A stretch of 64,000 nucleotides of DNA from Oegoconia quadripuncta (lineage: Eukaryota > Arthropoda > Insecta > Lepidoptera > Autostichidae), in NCBI GenBank assembly GCA_949316235.1, contig OX438760.1, positions 1,800,501 through 1,864,500 on the forward strand, in the 5' to 3' direction. The translations under genes were made by a program, and so were the position numbers. Below the pieces are notes generated by a model. The model searched no databases, was not told the origin of the DNA, and saw only the letters and a program-made list of their open reading frames with translations. Of this stretch, positions 1 through 9,004 are shown in pieces. Positions within the stretch are counted from its first letter, which is position 1; each line of letters begins with the position of its first letter.

Positions 1-72
1 TAAAAGATACATGAAAAAAATTCGTTAAAATTTTTTCATACAAAACGGCAATTTCATAGGTAAAAACCTAAT
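1..72 (+). mobile_element. 3' end of a mariner element
   Basis: The first ~72 bases match, in reverse complement, the end of the mariner remnant at 52515-52985. They share CATACAAAACGGCAATTTCA followed by TAGGTAAA-ACCTA, the outer inverted repeat. The transposase would lie on the + strand, off the left edge of the window. Confidence 0.6.
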
Positions 73-412
73 ATTAACAGGGAGACTCAGCAAGATGTGT
101 TTAGAGAATCATACATGAACCTACATCTCTTTCTCTCAATAAATTAATGATCTCTTTATAGCTACCTACAAATTTACTAAACTAAAGTTACCTGTTCCTT
201 TTTCCTTCTTTTCCTTCCTTTTTGTGGTCCGATTCGTGATCATGCAGTATCGAGTCTTACTACTGTAGCGGTTATCGACCTTAATATCTTTTACTCTTCT
301 TTCGATCGATTATAACCAACTAGCACCACAGTATAAAAATAAATAATCTATAAGCAATAAATATGTATATATATAAAAAAAAACTGTGTTCAAAACTTAC
401 CATCAGTGTTCT
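73..412. other. no gene recognised
   Basis: AT-rich sequence with no coding signature or repeat copy that I recognise. Confidence 0.5.
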
Positions 413-800
413 ATCGGCGTCCGTGTTTCACCTTAGGCTCCACTGAAAACCAGCGTTGTAGTCTAATTTCTAGACTGCAACTTATGCTGAGTAGGAAACC
501 TTCTTTGACACCACTTTGCGACACCGAAAATTAATTTTTAAATACTTTAAGTCTATTAGTGTAACTTTACTTAGGTACCTTGGTGCCTATTTCTTACTTT
601 TATTTTTGTAAACTGTGCTATGAGATAGGAGTACTCACTCATCTTATTATATGAAACTGTTTTGTATACCTACTTTTGTCTCGGTCCCAATTATATCATG
701 TCAATTTGCTATTCACCGTTATACATGTATAATTAATAATATGTGTGTCGCTAAATGGGCCAAATAAACGATTCTTATTCTTATTCTTATTATTTCAAAT
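413..800 (+). mobile_element. LINE 3' tail ending in (ATTCTT)n
   Basis: Positions 430-530 (CTCCACTGAAAACCAGCGTT and on through TTTGCGACACCGA) recur in reverse complement at about 57630-57725. The copy runs to an AATAAA-like signal and a short (ATTCTT)n tail at about 772-793. That is the usual look of a 5'-truncated non-LTR retrotransposon end. No coding sequence remains. Confidence 0.5.
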
Positions 801-910
801 ATTGATTGGTTCTATTCTCTTTACGTGATGAAACTACTGACAATAAAAAAGAATTGCCTTTGGCAAATAGTCGTTTCTGGGGGTTTACCCTCTAACGAAA
901 ACGTATGTAG

Positions 911-1307
911 TGGTAGAGCCACGCTGTAAGTTATTAGCTTGCAGCATGAATGGGCCGGCTCGACCGGGGAAGTACCACCCTCTCGCAGAAGACCGACGTC
1001 TGAGTAGTGGCATTTTGCCACTGCGCTTCGTCCGGTGAGCGAGGGCGCCGGAGGCCCACCTTCCAGTCTCTCTCCAGAATGGTAGCGGTATTTAAAGAGT
1101 TAGTACCCCAGGAGGGTACCAGCACTCTTAGTGCTGGAGAATCCCTCATCGCTCAGGCTGCCCTACTTATTCTGGGGTGGACACCTTCCTCAAAGGCCGG
1201 CAACGCATCTGTGACCCTTTTGGTGTTGCGGGTGTCCATGGACGGCGGTGATTGCTTTCCATCAGGTGACCCGCATGCTCGTTTGCCGCCCTCTCATATA
1301 AAAAAAA
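911..1307 (+). mobile_element. SINE-D: chimeric element carrying a LINE 3' end
   Basis: This is a ~397-bp element ending in an A-run, with a nearly identical inverse copy at 15019-15421. From about 1188 onward it equals the last ~20 codons plus 3' UTR of the LINE at 28905-29322 (CTCAAAGGCCGGCAACG to CGCCCTCTCATATAAAA). The 5' ~270 bp are unrelated to that LINE and contain small hairpins such as AGTGGCATTTTGCCACT. I infer a non-autonomous element that borrows the tail of a LINE for mobilisation. Apparent short ORFs in it are incidental. Confidence 0.65.
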
Positions 1308-1589
1308 AAACACTTCGGACGGCTCTAACTTCGGACTTTTTCTTCTGCTAAGAATCCTTTATTTGTATAACTTCAGATGTTCCTTGCGTCCCGTATTACC
1401 TTGTAATGCCCAACTTATACAACAAAAGTAAAATAATGACGATTGATTATAATTGACACAGTAAACTGCAAAAGATAAAGTCCGAAGTTACGCCCGTCCG
1501 AAGCTATTTTCTTTAGAGAGTAGACCTCCTGGAAGGCACCTACAAAATACCTTAGCGAAATGTGGTCTTTCACTATGGTCAATAATATA
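1308..1589. other. no gene recognised
   Basis: Nothing identifiable beyond the A-tail of the preceding element. Confidence 0.4.
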
Positions 1590-1790
1590 TATCGCTGTGT
1601 GGTTTCGGCACTCAAATAGAATAGAGCCTACCCGTCTCTTCCCGTGGGTATCGTGTAAGGCGACTAAGAGACTTTCCACCAAAAAACATCGATGGATTTG
1701 CACGGCCCATCCAATGTCACGTGTACATTTCTGTATATTTCATAAGGTAAACTGTGGATGTTGTTTCAATCGATTCATCAATCGATCATT
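1590..1790 (+). repeat. old interspersed repeat, left half (split by a SINE)
   Basis: The part 1716-1765 (CTGTATATTTC through GTGGATGTTGTTTCAA) matches 23873-23930. Its continuation (AATGTTTGG, then ATATCTCTGACCA-CCCATTTGG) is found only after the SINE, at about 2298-2365. In the 23.9-kb copy the two halves are contiguous. The segment 1607-1665 includes TCTTCCCGTGGGTATCGT, a motif I recall as frequent in lepidopteran LINE-derived repeats. Confidence 0.5.
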
Positions 1791-1800
1791 GATCGTTTGA

Positions 1801-2288
1801 CGACCGATTGGTGTAGTGGATAGTGACCCTGTCAGCGAAACCAACGGTTGCGGGTTCGAATCCCGCGACGGGTAAATATTTGTGTGATGAATATGAACAT
1901 TTATTCCTGAGTCATGGATGTTTATACACCGTGTAACGGTTAAGTGTAGTCATATTTTAAGGGCTTGTTCTACCCATCAATACGAACAACTTTTACTATG
2001 GGGGCAACTTCGAAATCGCGAAAAAAAAATGAGCTGTTCCATAGAAAATTTCAATAACCTCCCGATGCAATGTATGAAACAGCTGATTTTTTTTTTCGCG
2101 ATTTCGAAGTTGCCCCCATAGTAAAAGTTGTTCGTATTGATGGGTAGAACAAGCCCTTAAAATATGACTACACTTAACCGTTACACCCTGTATAAATATT
2201 TATGTATATTTATCCGTTATCTAAGCTTTGCTTAGTTTGGGACTAGATGATTGGTGCAAGTGTCCGAAATATTTATATAAAAAAAAAT
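1801..2288 (+). mobile_element. SINE-A2, tRNA-headed, interrupted by a fold-back MITE
   Basis: The tRNA-like head has an A-box-like TTGGTGTAGTGGATAGTGAC and a B-box-like GGGTTCGAATCCCGC. A body follows that matches 32248-32492. The body is broken at 1926/2191 by a 264-bp MITE. The copy at 32.3 kb reads straight through (GGATGTTTATATAAATATTT), so it is the empty site. No acceptor stem pairs, so this is not a tRNA gene. Confidence 0.7.
1927..2190. mobile_element. fold-back MITE copy 1 (TA target duplication)
   Basis: Almost the whole 264 bp is an inverted repeat. The arms begin CACCGTGTAACGG / CCGTTACACCCTG and run about 105 bp to an A-run/T-run, leaving a ~60-bp loop. It is flanked by TA (1925-1926, 2191-2192). 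Other copies are at 35735-35997 and 60361-60623. It has no coding capacity; TA target use suggests mobilisation by a Tc1/mariner-type transposase. Confidence 0.8.
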
Positions 2289-2399
2289 CATTAAACTTTC
2301 AATGTTTGGTACACCCAAATTGTTTAGGATATCTCTGACCATCCCATTTGGGATAAGATCGTGACGTTATGTATGTACTATCCTATAATCGTGGGCTCT

Positions 2400-3233
2400 A
2401 GTGTTTATTACGCATAAATAATAATAATAAATCAACAAAGCTAATAAGAATAGCTACTGTTATAATCAATAAAAGTTTGACCGAGTAAAAAAATAATTAT
2501 AAATACAAAATAGAGAATGCACAAAACACCTTACACAATAAATCTAAATAGTATCGGACATAATTTAATCGGACCTCTCGATTTTGGCCCCATAAATAAC
2601 CGATTTTTAAACATTTAACTTGGAAAAAAAAGACAAAACTTTTAATTCACCGTATCGAGTATAAATCACTCGAAAGTGGCGTTTTCTACTTTGGTGGTAT
2701 GCCAACCTTTTGTTATTCAAACGAAAAAGATCCCCATTCCTTTGTTAATACACACCAAAGTAGCTTAAACGACGTCATGCGAAGCCTTCGAAATATCAAC
2801 AAAGGAAATCCAACGATATATATAACAGCATTAAATTGAAATTTGAATGCGTTTCATATTAAATTTCTCATATAAATCAATGATAATTCTTTACTGATCT
2901 TCGATAGTATTGATATAGTACTGTCGTCCCCACAATGCCGCACTCTCGACTAATTCATCTTAATACAATGGGTTAGAGATTTGTCCGTGGCTGTAAATGG
3001 TGTGTGGTGGGGTGTTTTACGTCGAGGTGTTTTGGGATCGAATCCGTCACGGTGACTTTAATAGCGGCATGCAAAGAATGCATTCGACGTAACATGTGTT
3101 TGATTATAAATCCGTCCGAAAAAAAAACCGTCAAGTGAGAGTAGGCGTCATCCAGTGAGGGTTCCGTAACCATTGTGATAAACTTTTAAAAAGTGTAGGC
3201 AACAAAACAAACTTTTTGAACCGACAAACTTAA
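2400..3233. other. no gene recognised
   Basis: Low-complexity AT-rich DNA; no repeat copy or coding signature seen. Confidence 0.4.
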
Positions 3234-3313
3234 CAGGTTCCGGGACAGATCCTCAGACACAATCGAAGTTTTATTGTTATAATGTCGAGAGGCGGGTTGC
3301 GTCCTGGAACGTG
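3234..3313 (+). repeat. 80-bp element with inverted ends, copy 1
   Basis: It begins CAGGTTCCGGGACA and ends GTCCTGGAACGTG. The reverse complement of 26655-26734 matches it over its whole length, including CAGACACAAT and CGAGAGGC in the middle. No coding capacity. Confidence 0.6.
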
Positions 3314-3377
3314 TTAAATGTGTTGAGTTACTTAAGATGTTGTGATATTAATAGCAAATGTCTCATAATAAATTTAT

Positions 3378-3652
3378 GACCTGTTTGGTGTAGTGGTTAG
3401 CAACTCTGACTGCTATACCAAAAGGTCCCAGGTTCGAATCCCTCTAGGGGTATATGTTTGTTTGATGAATACAGACATGTGTTCCCGAGTTATGGATGTT
3501 TTTCATTTATTTATGTATTTATTTACAAAAACAATGTATTTGTTTAGTTTACCAACCATCTGGTATCCATAATACAAGCCTAGTTGCTTAGTGTGGAACT
3601 AGATGGCGCTGTGAGTATGTGCCAAAGAAATATATATAAAAAAATATATAAT
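3378..3652 (+). mobile_element. SINE-A (tRNA-headed)
   Basis: A-box-like TTTGGTGTAGTGGTTAGC and B-box-like AGGTTCGAATCCC are followed by the family body (TTATGGATGTTTT, CCATCTGGTATCCA, GTTGCTTAGTGTGGAACTAG, ATGGCGCTGTG) and an AT-rich tail. Other copies are near 28.3, 31.3, 58.5, 60.2 and 61.0 kb (+) and 20.6 and 55.2 kb (-). Confidence 0.75.
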
Positions 3653-3789
3653 TTCAGAAAAGTTTACAAATTTAAGATTTTTGTGTATTTAAAAATCTAG
3701 AAGTTTTGGATCATCTGCCAGTGAGTGGAAGTTTTGTTATGAAAACGCTTTGAAATCTATATTTTTATTGCAGTAGGTTCTCTATAAAG

Positions 3790-4010
3790 CTCTTTCTTAC
3801 CCGCTTGCCCAAGAAAAGAGGGTAATGTTTTTTGAGTGGATGTATGTCAGTTCCTTCGGCGCATTCTGTAGCTTAAACGGCTTGACATATTTCGACGTGC
3901 ATGGTGTCGTTAGATTAGTCTTGTTACCAGAAGTGTCATAAGATACATTCTATGGTAAAAACATCCAATATGGCGTCCGCAATATACAAAATATGCTGTC
4001 GGGTTTTTTC
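3790..4010 (+). repeat. interspersed repeat shared with 41.9-42.3 kb
   Basis: It shares GCGCATTCTGTAGC, ATGGTGTCGTTAGATT and ATGGCGTCCGCAA with 41880-42270, and more weakly with 36200-36330. This copy is uninterrupted, whereas the 42-kb copy has a 175-bp insertion between the first two motifs. Confidence 0.5.
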
Positions 4011-4057
4011 ATTTTTAAATACTAACTAGTTATTTTACAGCAGTAAGCAAATATTGA

Positions 4058-4185
4058 AATTTATTTCATAATATAAAAGTATCACTTGACAACGTTACAT
4101 TCACTTAATATTAAAATTGTCAAAGTTACTGCTCATTCACAAAGGTAACTCCGCAGAGAGAACGAGCAAGAAACTCCGAGCGGCC
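4058..4185 (-). mobile_element. LINE 3' UTR fragment
   Basis: GCTCATTCACAAAG and AACGAGCAAGAAACTC also occur behind the LINE coding remnant at 19324-19864. In + orientation the same block is at 5640-5785 and 61283-61357. Non-coding. Confidence 0.5.
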
Positions 4186-4482
4186 TAAGAAGCTGCAGAC
4201 TTTAGTATTCTTGACACACGGACAGATAGACATACGTATAAAAAGTGATCGTATAACGGTTCCTTTTTTTCCAGTTACAGAACCCTAAAAGTACATACAA
4301 ATTGATGCGAGAAATAAAAGGACAAGTTCGAGTTCAACTCGCAGTGTGCCGTCTAAACAGGGTATTTGTAAAACTCAGAACACATCCTTTAACCACCACC
4401 GTGTCTACGAATCCCGCCAGTCACATATCAATCTCCGGCGGGCGCGTGCGACTATGATGGTTATGATAAAAAAAAACTAAAA

Positions 4483-4972
4483 TTTTTTTTTAATGCACAA
4501 CGGGTTGGTACTTGACCTCAATCACACCTGATGTTAAGTGAAGATGAGGTCGAAGGTGGAAAGCGTACTGACTCGGAAACCCCAACACATTTGGGGGACT
4601 GGCTATCTTATCTCTGACAACCGGAACACAACAATGCTATTAACATTGCTGCTTGGCGGCAGATTTAGGTAAGATGGTTGTAGCTAACCAGGCGGACATT
4701 TAAAAGCCAAGTACTTAAATATGTACCCCGCTGGGGATCGAACCCGCGACCTCCGAATCGCAAACCCAATGTTGTTTACATTACTAGAAATAAAGGGAGT
4801 TAGGAGTAATTGGAGAATATAGTATATTGTGAACTGTAAAAACAACCACCGAATGACTATCTCCATAAAAAAGGAAACCAACACATCACATTCAAAATAC
4901 TTACAAAATGGCCAGGGTGTTCTTATTAAAATAACAAGTAGGTTTAACAACATTGAGCCACGGAGGCGGTTT
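4483..4972 (-). mobile_element. SINE-B (tRNA-headed), interrupted
   Basis: Read on the minus strand: head CGCCTCCGTGGCTCAATGT, B-box-like GGTCGCGGGTTCGATCCCC, body with ATCAGGTGTGATTGAGGTCA, and a tail of GTGCATTA plus an A-run. A 167-bp unrelated segment (4783-4949) splits the head and is flanked by ACATT on both sides. Uninterrupted relatives are 18541-18876 and 32883-33214. Confidence 0.7.
4783..4949. mobile_element. 167-bp insertion inside SINE-B
   Basis: The sequence is absent from the other SINE-B copies. It is flanked by a 5-bp repeat ACATT (4778-4782 and 4950-4954) consistent with a target duplication. It has no terminal inverted repeats that I can see, so its class is unknown. Confidence 0.5.
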
Positions 4973-4979
4973 AAATTAA

Positions 4980-5060
4980 AAAAATATTAAAAAATTAAAC
5001 TACCTATGCCAATAACTTCTATATCACTTACCTAATATGCCTAATTTATTTCCTTACTCT
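4980..5060. repeat. partial arm of the inverted-repeat element found at 60.9-61.5 kb
   Basis: AATTAAACTACCTATGCCAA and CACTTACCTAATATGCC match the right arm of 60877-61492. Only this half is visible here, directly beside SINE-B. Confidence 0.5.
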
Positions 5061-5393
5061 CCGGCATACATTTTTAAAAAGAAATAGGATCACTGATTAT
5101 AATAAATAGATGTGCCATGCCCATATCCGATGGACCTATTTATTACTCCAACTTCTATCGAATAAAGGACCCCACTATACGTCCATACACCTACAATATC
5201 AGAAGTAATATTAATCAGGCACTGATGTATCTACATTGATTCAATTATTATTATTTAAAATGTTCAGTACAAAGCCTGAATGGATGTAAAGTTATTTGTT
5301 ACTAGAGACTTTACTTATTCTATGTCGCTTGGGGTGCGTTAAGTGTGGAGTGAGACTATTTATTGGAGTCAATATAGAGACTTATTTCGTGTA

Positions 5394-5571
5394 TATATCA
5401 ATGATCTACCTAGTTGTGTAAACGGAAACCATGAGATAACAATATTTGCTGATGACACCTCCTTGCTTTTCAACGTTAGGAGACGACAGTTAAAACTCTT
5501 GACGACGTGAATAGTGCTATCTCTAAGGTGGTTGAATGGTTTACGTCAAATAACCTACTTCTTAATGAAAA
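5394..5571 (+). pseudogene. LINE reverse transcriptase fragment (FADD motif)
   Basis: Translation gives YINDLPS, a short spacer, then IFADDTSLLF. This is the palm motif C region of non-LTR reverse transcriptases (the two Asp coordinate metal). After a one-frame change it continues DDVNSAISKVVEWF and NLLLNE, the expected downstream helix. The frame is broken near 5495. Nothing of the rest of the enzyme remains; downstream (5640-5785) is a LINE 3' UTR, so the copy has probably lost its middle. Confidence 0.7.
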
Positions 5572-5639
5572 AAAAAAAACGATTTTTCTTTGTCGAATCA
5601 TAAATTTTACAATTAAGTATTTCAAATTGTATTTGTATT

Positions 5640-5785
5640 GACTTATTTAAAAAGAGCAACCCCGGAGTTTCTTGCTGGGGAGACTGTCTAGTGAATGAGC
5701 GATAACTGTATGTCATGACGATTTCAAATGTTATTCTTATAACTTACGAAATACAAACATTTTCGATTTGATTTGATTGATTTGA
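5640..5785 (+). mobile_element. LINE 3' UTR fragment
   Basis: AGAGCAACCCCGGAGTTTCT and GTGAATGAGC are the family 3' UTR, ending in GATTTGATTTGATTGATTTG, a slippage-type tail. Confidence 0.5.
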
Positions 5786-5789
5786 TCAA

Positions 5790-6383
5790 ACTTGTTTATT
5801 TATAAACGCTTTATAGTACATGAGTTTTAGTATTAACAGACGTTCCGATTTGGCTGGTGCCGACCACCCAAAATAACCAAAACGGAATGTGTATAGAGTG
5901 GTTGGTCCACCATAATTATTATTATTACTGGTTGTATGTTGTCGGCTCGCCGGGGCATCAGAATAGGCAATTTTTGTTCTTCTTTTTTTTAATTTTTTTA
6001 GTTTATTAGGGACAATAAACAGTTTTACAGTGTGTATAACTTACAACATTATTAACAAACAAATATGGATGATTGTAAAACCAGCAGCATTATCCACAAA
6101 TTACTAACAACTCAGTACAAAACTAAAGGAATAACTAAACTAAAACTAAAATAAACAACGCAATCTACCGGTTATATACATGAAGTATCAGATGTAGTCG
6201 TAGAAGCTACAGTTTAAATATAAGGAAAAATAATATGTAGAAATAGTTGATGACAGCACAGTGTAGATGACAGCAATTTAAAATTTATTGAAATATTATT
6301 TATTTATACATTTTGTAAACACACACATATGTTTGCAAAACAAGGAAGAAGGAAATATATACGGTGACCTTTGTTTATTTACA
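5790..6383. other. no gene recognised
   Basis: AT-rich DNA; no family assignment. Confidence 0.4.
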
Positions 6384-6440
6384 ATACAATACAATACAAA
6401 TACACTTTATTGTACAAAAGGAGAACATACATTTTACAAA
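6384..6440 (-). mobile_element. LINE 3' tip with (AATAC)n tail
   Basis: On the minus strand the sequence reads TACAATAAAGTG followed by repeats of GTATT. This is a polyadenylation-like signal followed by a pentanucleotide tail, as in a very short 5'-truncated LINE copy. Confidence 0.45.
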
Positions 6441-6633
6441 ACACAATACTATATTTTATTTATTTACTTGTTTACGGTTGGATTGCCGGCCGTCGGAACG
6501 TCTGTAGCTATGTCTGAATAGGTGCCACGTCGGCCCCAATTTGGCGTGCATCAGCCAAGTAGGAACGTCTGTTAATAGTTTTCTACATAGGTACAGATGA
6601 GTACAACGGCCCATAGCAATTTTTTCCAGTTAA

Positions 6634-6765
6634 CAATACAATACAATACAATACAATACAATACAATACAATACAATACAATACAATACAATACAATACT
6701 AATACTCTTTATTGCGCAAAATAATTTACAATAATTTTGATGATAACAATAGAACACAATTAGGC
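6634..6765 (-). mobile_element. LINE 3' tail with long (AATAC)n microsatellite
   Basis: On the minus strand GCGCAATAAAGAGTATT is followed by about 13 GTATT units (6634-6700). The same ~60 bp plus a shorter array is at 25081-25178. Apparent ORFs here are translations of the pentamer repeat. Confidence 0.6.
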
Positions 6766-6888
6766 GGTCTTATCACTAAAAGCGATCTCTTCCAGACAAC
6801 CCACAGCTATTAGGTTAGTTAGGGAACAGTAGATTGGGGTTTAAGCACGTCTGGGCAGGTTTGCTTATGAGAGTGCTAGTATCGTATA

Positions 6889-7912
6889 CAGGGCGTCCCA
6901 AAGTTATGGGACATGAAGGGGAAGTACCTTAAATATCGTAGATAGTGAATTTTGCTCAAAGAAGACTTTATGTTATTTTTAAAAGTTAGTAATTCTGCAT
7001 TCATAGATTTTCTCAAAATTACTTGCTTCGGCTGGGAATCGAACCGACTTAAATGTGAAAAAAAAAACACCCTACTTTTATGATGCCAATCGAAAGAATA
7101 GCTAAAAAATAATAACTCTGCCTAAGTAACATAGTATTTTAAAAGAAAGGAACAACATAAAATGATTGAGTCAAATTTCAAGAAAGTTATTTATTGCCGA
7201 CGACGTTCGAAAAGTAGCGATATTATCATTCCAAAGATAGCATTGATTATTCGTAAATAAGTACCCACTTCATAAAATAGGTACTAACATAGTTTTCCTA
7301 CATGGATTGGTACAAATGGACCGATTAGATGGCCGGCCAGATCCCCGGACCTCACACCATTAGATTTCTTCTTTTGGGGATACGTGAAAGATATGCTATA
7401 CAAAAAGCGATACGAGAACGTAGGCGAGTTGCAAACAGAATTGTGCCATATCACATCGAGTGTTCACCATAAAATGATTAGAAAATCAACAGGCAGCGGG
7501 CTCATTAAAAGATTGGCGATTTGCGTAAGACAAGAGGGATCACATTTTGAGCATTTAATTAATTAATTTACAAAAAAATACCTACTTAATTGACTACGGC
7601 AGTTTCATGTATGTTTTTTATTTGATTAAAATGATTAATTTCACGTTGTTCCTTTCTTTTAAAATACTATGTTACTTAGGCAGAGTTATTATTTTTTAGC
7701 TATTCTTTCGATTGGCATCATAAAAGTAGGGTGTTTTTTTTTTCACATTTGAGTCGGTTCGATTCCCAGCCGAAGCAAATAATTTTTAGAAAATCTATGA
7801 ATGCAGAATTACTAACTTTTAAAAATAACATAAAGTCTTCTTTGAGCAAAATTCACTATCTACGATATTTAAGGTACTTCCCCTTCATGTCCCATAACTT
7901 TGGGACGCCCTG
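6889..7912. mobile_element. 1,024-bp DNA transposon with ~270-bp inverted repeats
   Basis: The ends are CAGGGCGTCCCAAAGTTATG / CATAACTTTGGGACGCCCTG. The two arms (about 6889-7160 and 7640-7912) are near-perfect reverse complements. TA lies immediately outside both ends (6887-6888, 7913-7914). The interior holds the C-terminal piece of an IS630/Tc1/mariner-type transposase (7303-7566), so this is an internally deleted, non-autonomous derivative. The paired short ORFs in the two arms are the same DNA read in opposite directions. Confidence 0.8.
7303..7566 (+). pseudogene. transposase C-terminal fragment (IS630/Tc1/mariner-like)
   Basis: In frame from 7303 the translation runs WIGTNGPIRWPARSPDLTP then LDFFFWGYVKDMLY and ends HFEHLIN at a stop. 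SPDL-P-DFF-WG is the block around the third catalytic acidic residue in insect DDE transposases of this superfamily. Only ~87 residues are left; the DNA-binding domain and first two catalytic residues are gone. It lies entirely between the inverted-repeat arms. Confidence 0.7.
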
Positions 7913-8084
7913 TATAGTATAGTATCATTATATAAAATGTCTCGCTGGTTTGATTCAATCACGGACCTAAATTTTTTTTTTCTCTTTTTGTTCTTTGAGG
8001 ACAGAACTTTGGATATATTGCATTGCAAGCAAAAGGATGATTTTTTCCGTTCAGTCCCGTCACGACCATGGTTGTTCGAGCGAC

Positions 8085-8285
8085 CATGCTCATTCAGGAA
8101 TATGCTTAAAACCAGCATGCTTATTGCTAGTAAATGTATCAGTTCAAGAGCATGCTCGTTTTAAGCATTCTCATGAGCATGCTTTGTATTGTGCTATTAG
8201 AGAGCATGTCTATCTGTACCTTATCAGTTCAAGAGCATGATCATTTTAAGCATACTTGTAAGCATGCTTTTGTAGCATGTTAATG
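8085..8285. repeat. cluster of AGCATGCT-type palindromes with a duplicated block
   Basis: ATCAGTTCAAGAGCATG, TTTTAAGCAT and AGCATGCTTT occur at about 8136-8184 and again at 8223-8272 (spacing about 88 bp). More GCATGC-like words lie on either side. It sits just right of the 1-kb transposon, after non-repetitive DNA. Confidence 0.5.
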
Positions 8286-8428
8286 GTACAGATTAACAAC
8301 CAACCAAATCGTGTAGGTACTAAACATATACGCACGACCTTAGTTTTATAAAACCGTCATTATTTACCTTCGTTTGTCACTTAAAGTGTAAACTCTAATA
8401 AGCAAAGTCCATCTCCTTAATATCTAAC

Positions 8429-8545
8429 TGACCGGTCAGCGAGGCGGGCGGGCCGATCTAGACAGCCGATCGCCGTGGGTCGCCGGTCGCTACTGTGGGC
8501 GGTGTGCGCTCACCCTTACAATGCGTCGTGTGCACGCGCCTTAAA
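8429..8545. other. short GC-rich, CpG-containing patch
   Basis: About 110 bp rich in CG words (GCGAGGCGGGCGGGCCGATC, GCCGTGGGTCGCCGGTCGC) inside AT-rich surroundings. It has no clear reading frame. It could be a promoter or untranslated exon, or part of a GC-rich repeat. Confidence 0.3.
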
Positions 8546-8710
8546 TCATGCCAGGCTTAATGAATATTACTTGTATGATTATTATTGAAATTAGAAATTA
8601 TTATTCTCTGGTACGTTCAATCCATAGAATAGATACTTGGATGATTCTTGAACCTGAATAATATTGTGACCAGTTGTTAAGTTCACTGAAAAAAATCGTA
8701 GTAGTAATAG

Positions 8711-8985
8711 AGCGTCGGTAACTCAGCGGTAAAGACGCGGTCTCCCAATTTGGGAGGTCCGGGCTCAATTCCCAGTCAGGCCATGTACCAATGAGTTTTT
8801 AAATATAATTTCATTACTTATGTGCATTTATCCGACTGCTCTTGAACGGTGAAGGAAAACATCGTGAGGAAACCTGCATGCCTGAGACATAAAAATTCAA
8901 AGGCCAATGTGGTGGTGCTCCCTCATTATACGAGCGAAGGCCTATATCCCTGCAGTGGGATGTTTAAGGGCTGATGATAATTAGT
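8711..8985 (+). mobile_element. SINE-C (tRNA-headed)
   Basis: The head AGCGTCGGTAACTCAGCGGT resembles an A box, and GGTCCGGGCTCAATTCCCAG resembles a B box. The body has CGACTGCT, AAACATCGTGAGGAAACC and TGCAGTGGGATGTTTA, ending GGGCTGATGATAATTA. Inverse copies lie at 18140, 37050 and 41158. The LINE at 9005 lies directly downstream of it. Confidence 0.7.
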
Positions 8986-9004
8986 AATTGCAGACCTCGA
9001 CCCA

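Noticed and set aside
1801..1875. tRNA-like segment with A and B boxes (also at 3378, 8711, 18541, 28287, 31291, 32248, 58469, 60151, 61044)
   Set aside because: No acceptor stem pairing, repeated family bodies follow, and copies are dispersed: SINE heads, not tRNA genes.
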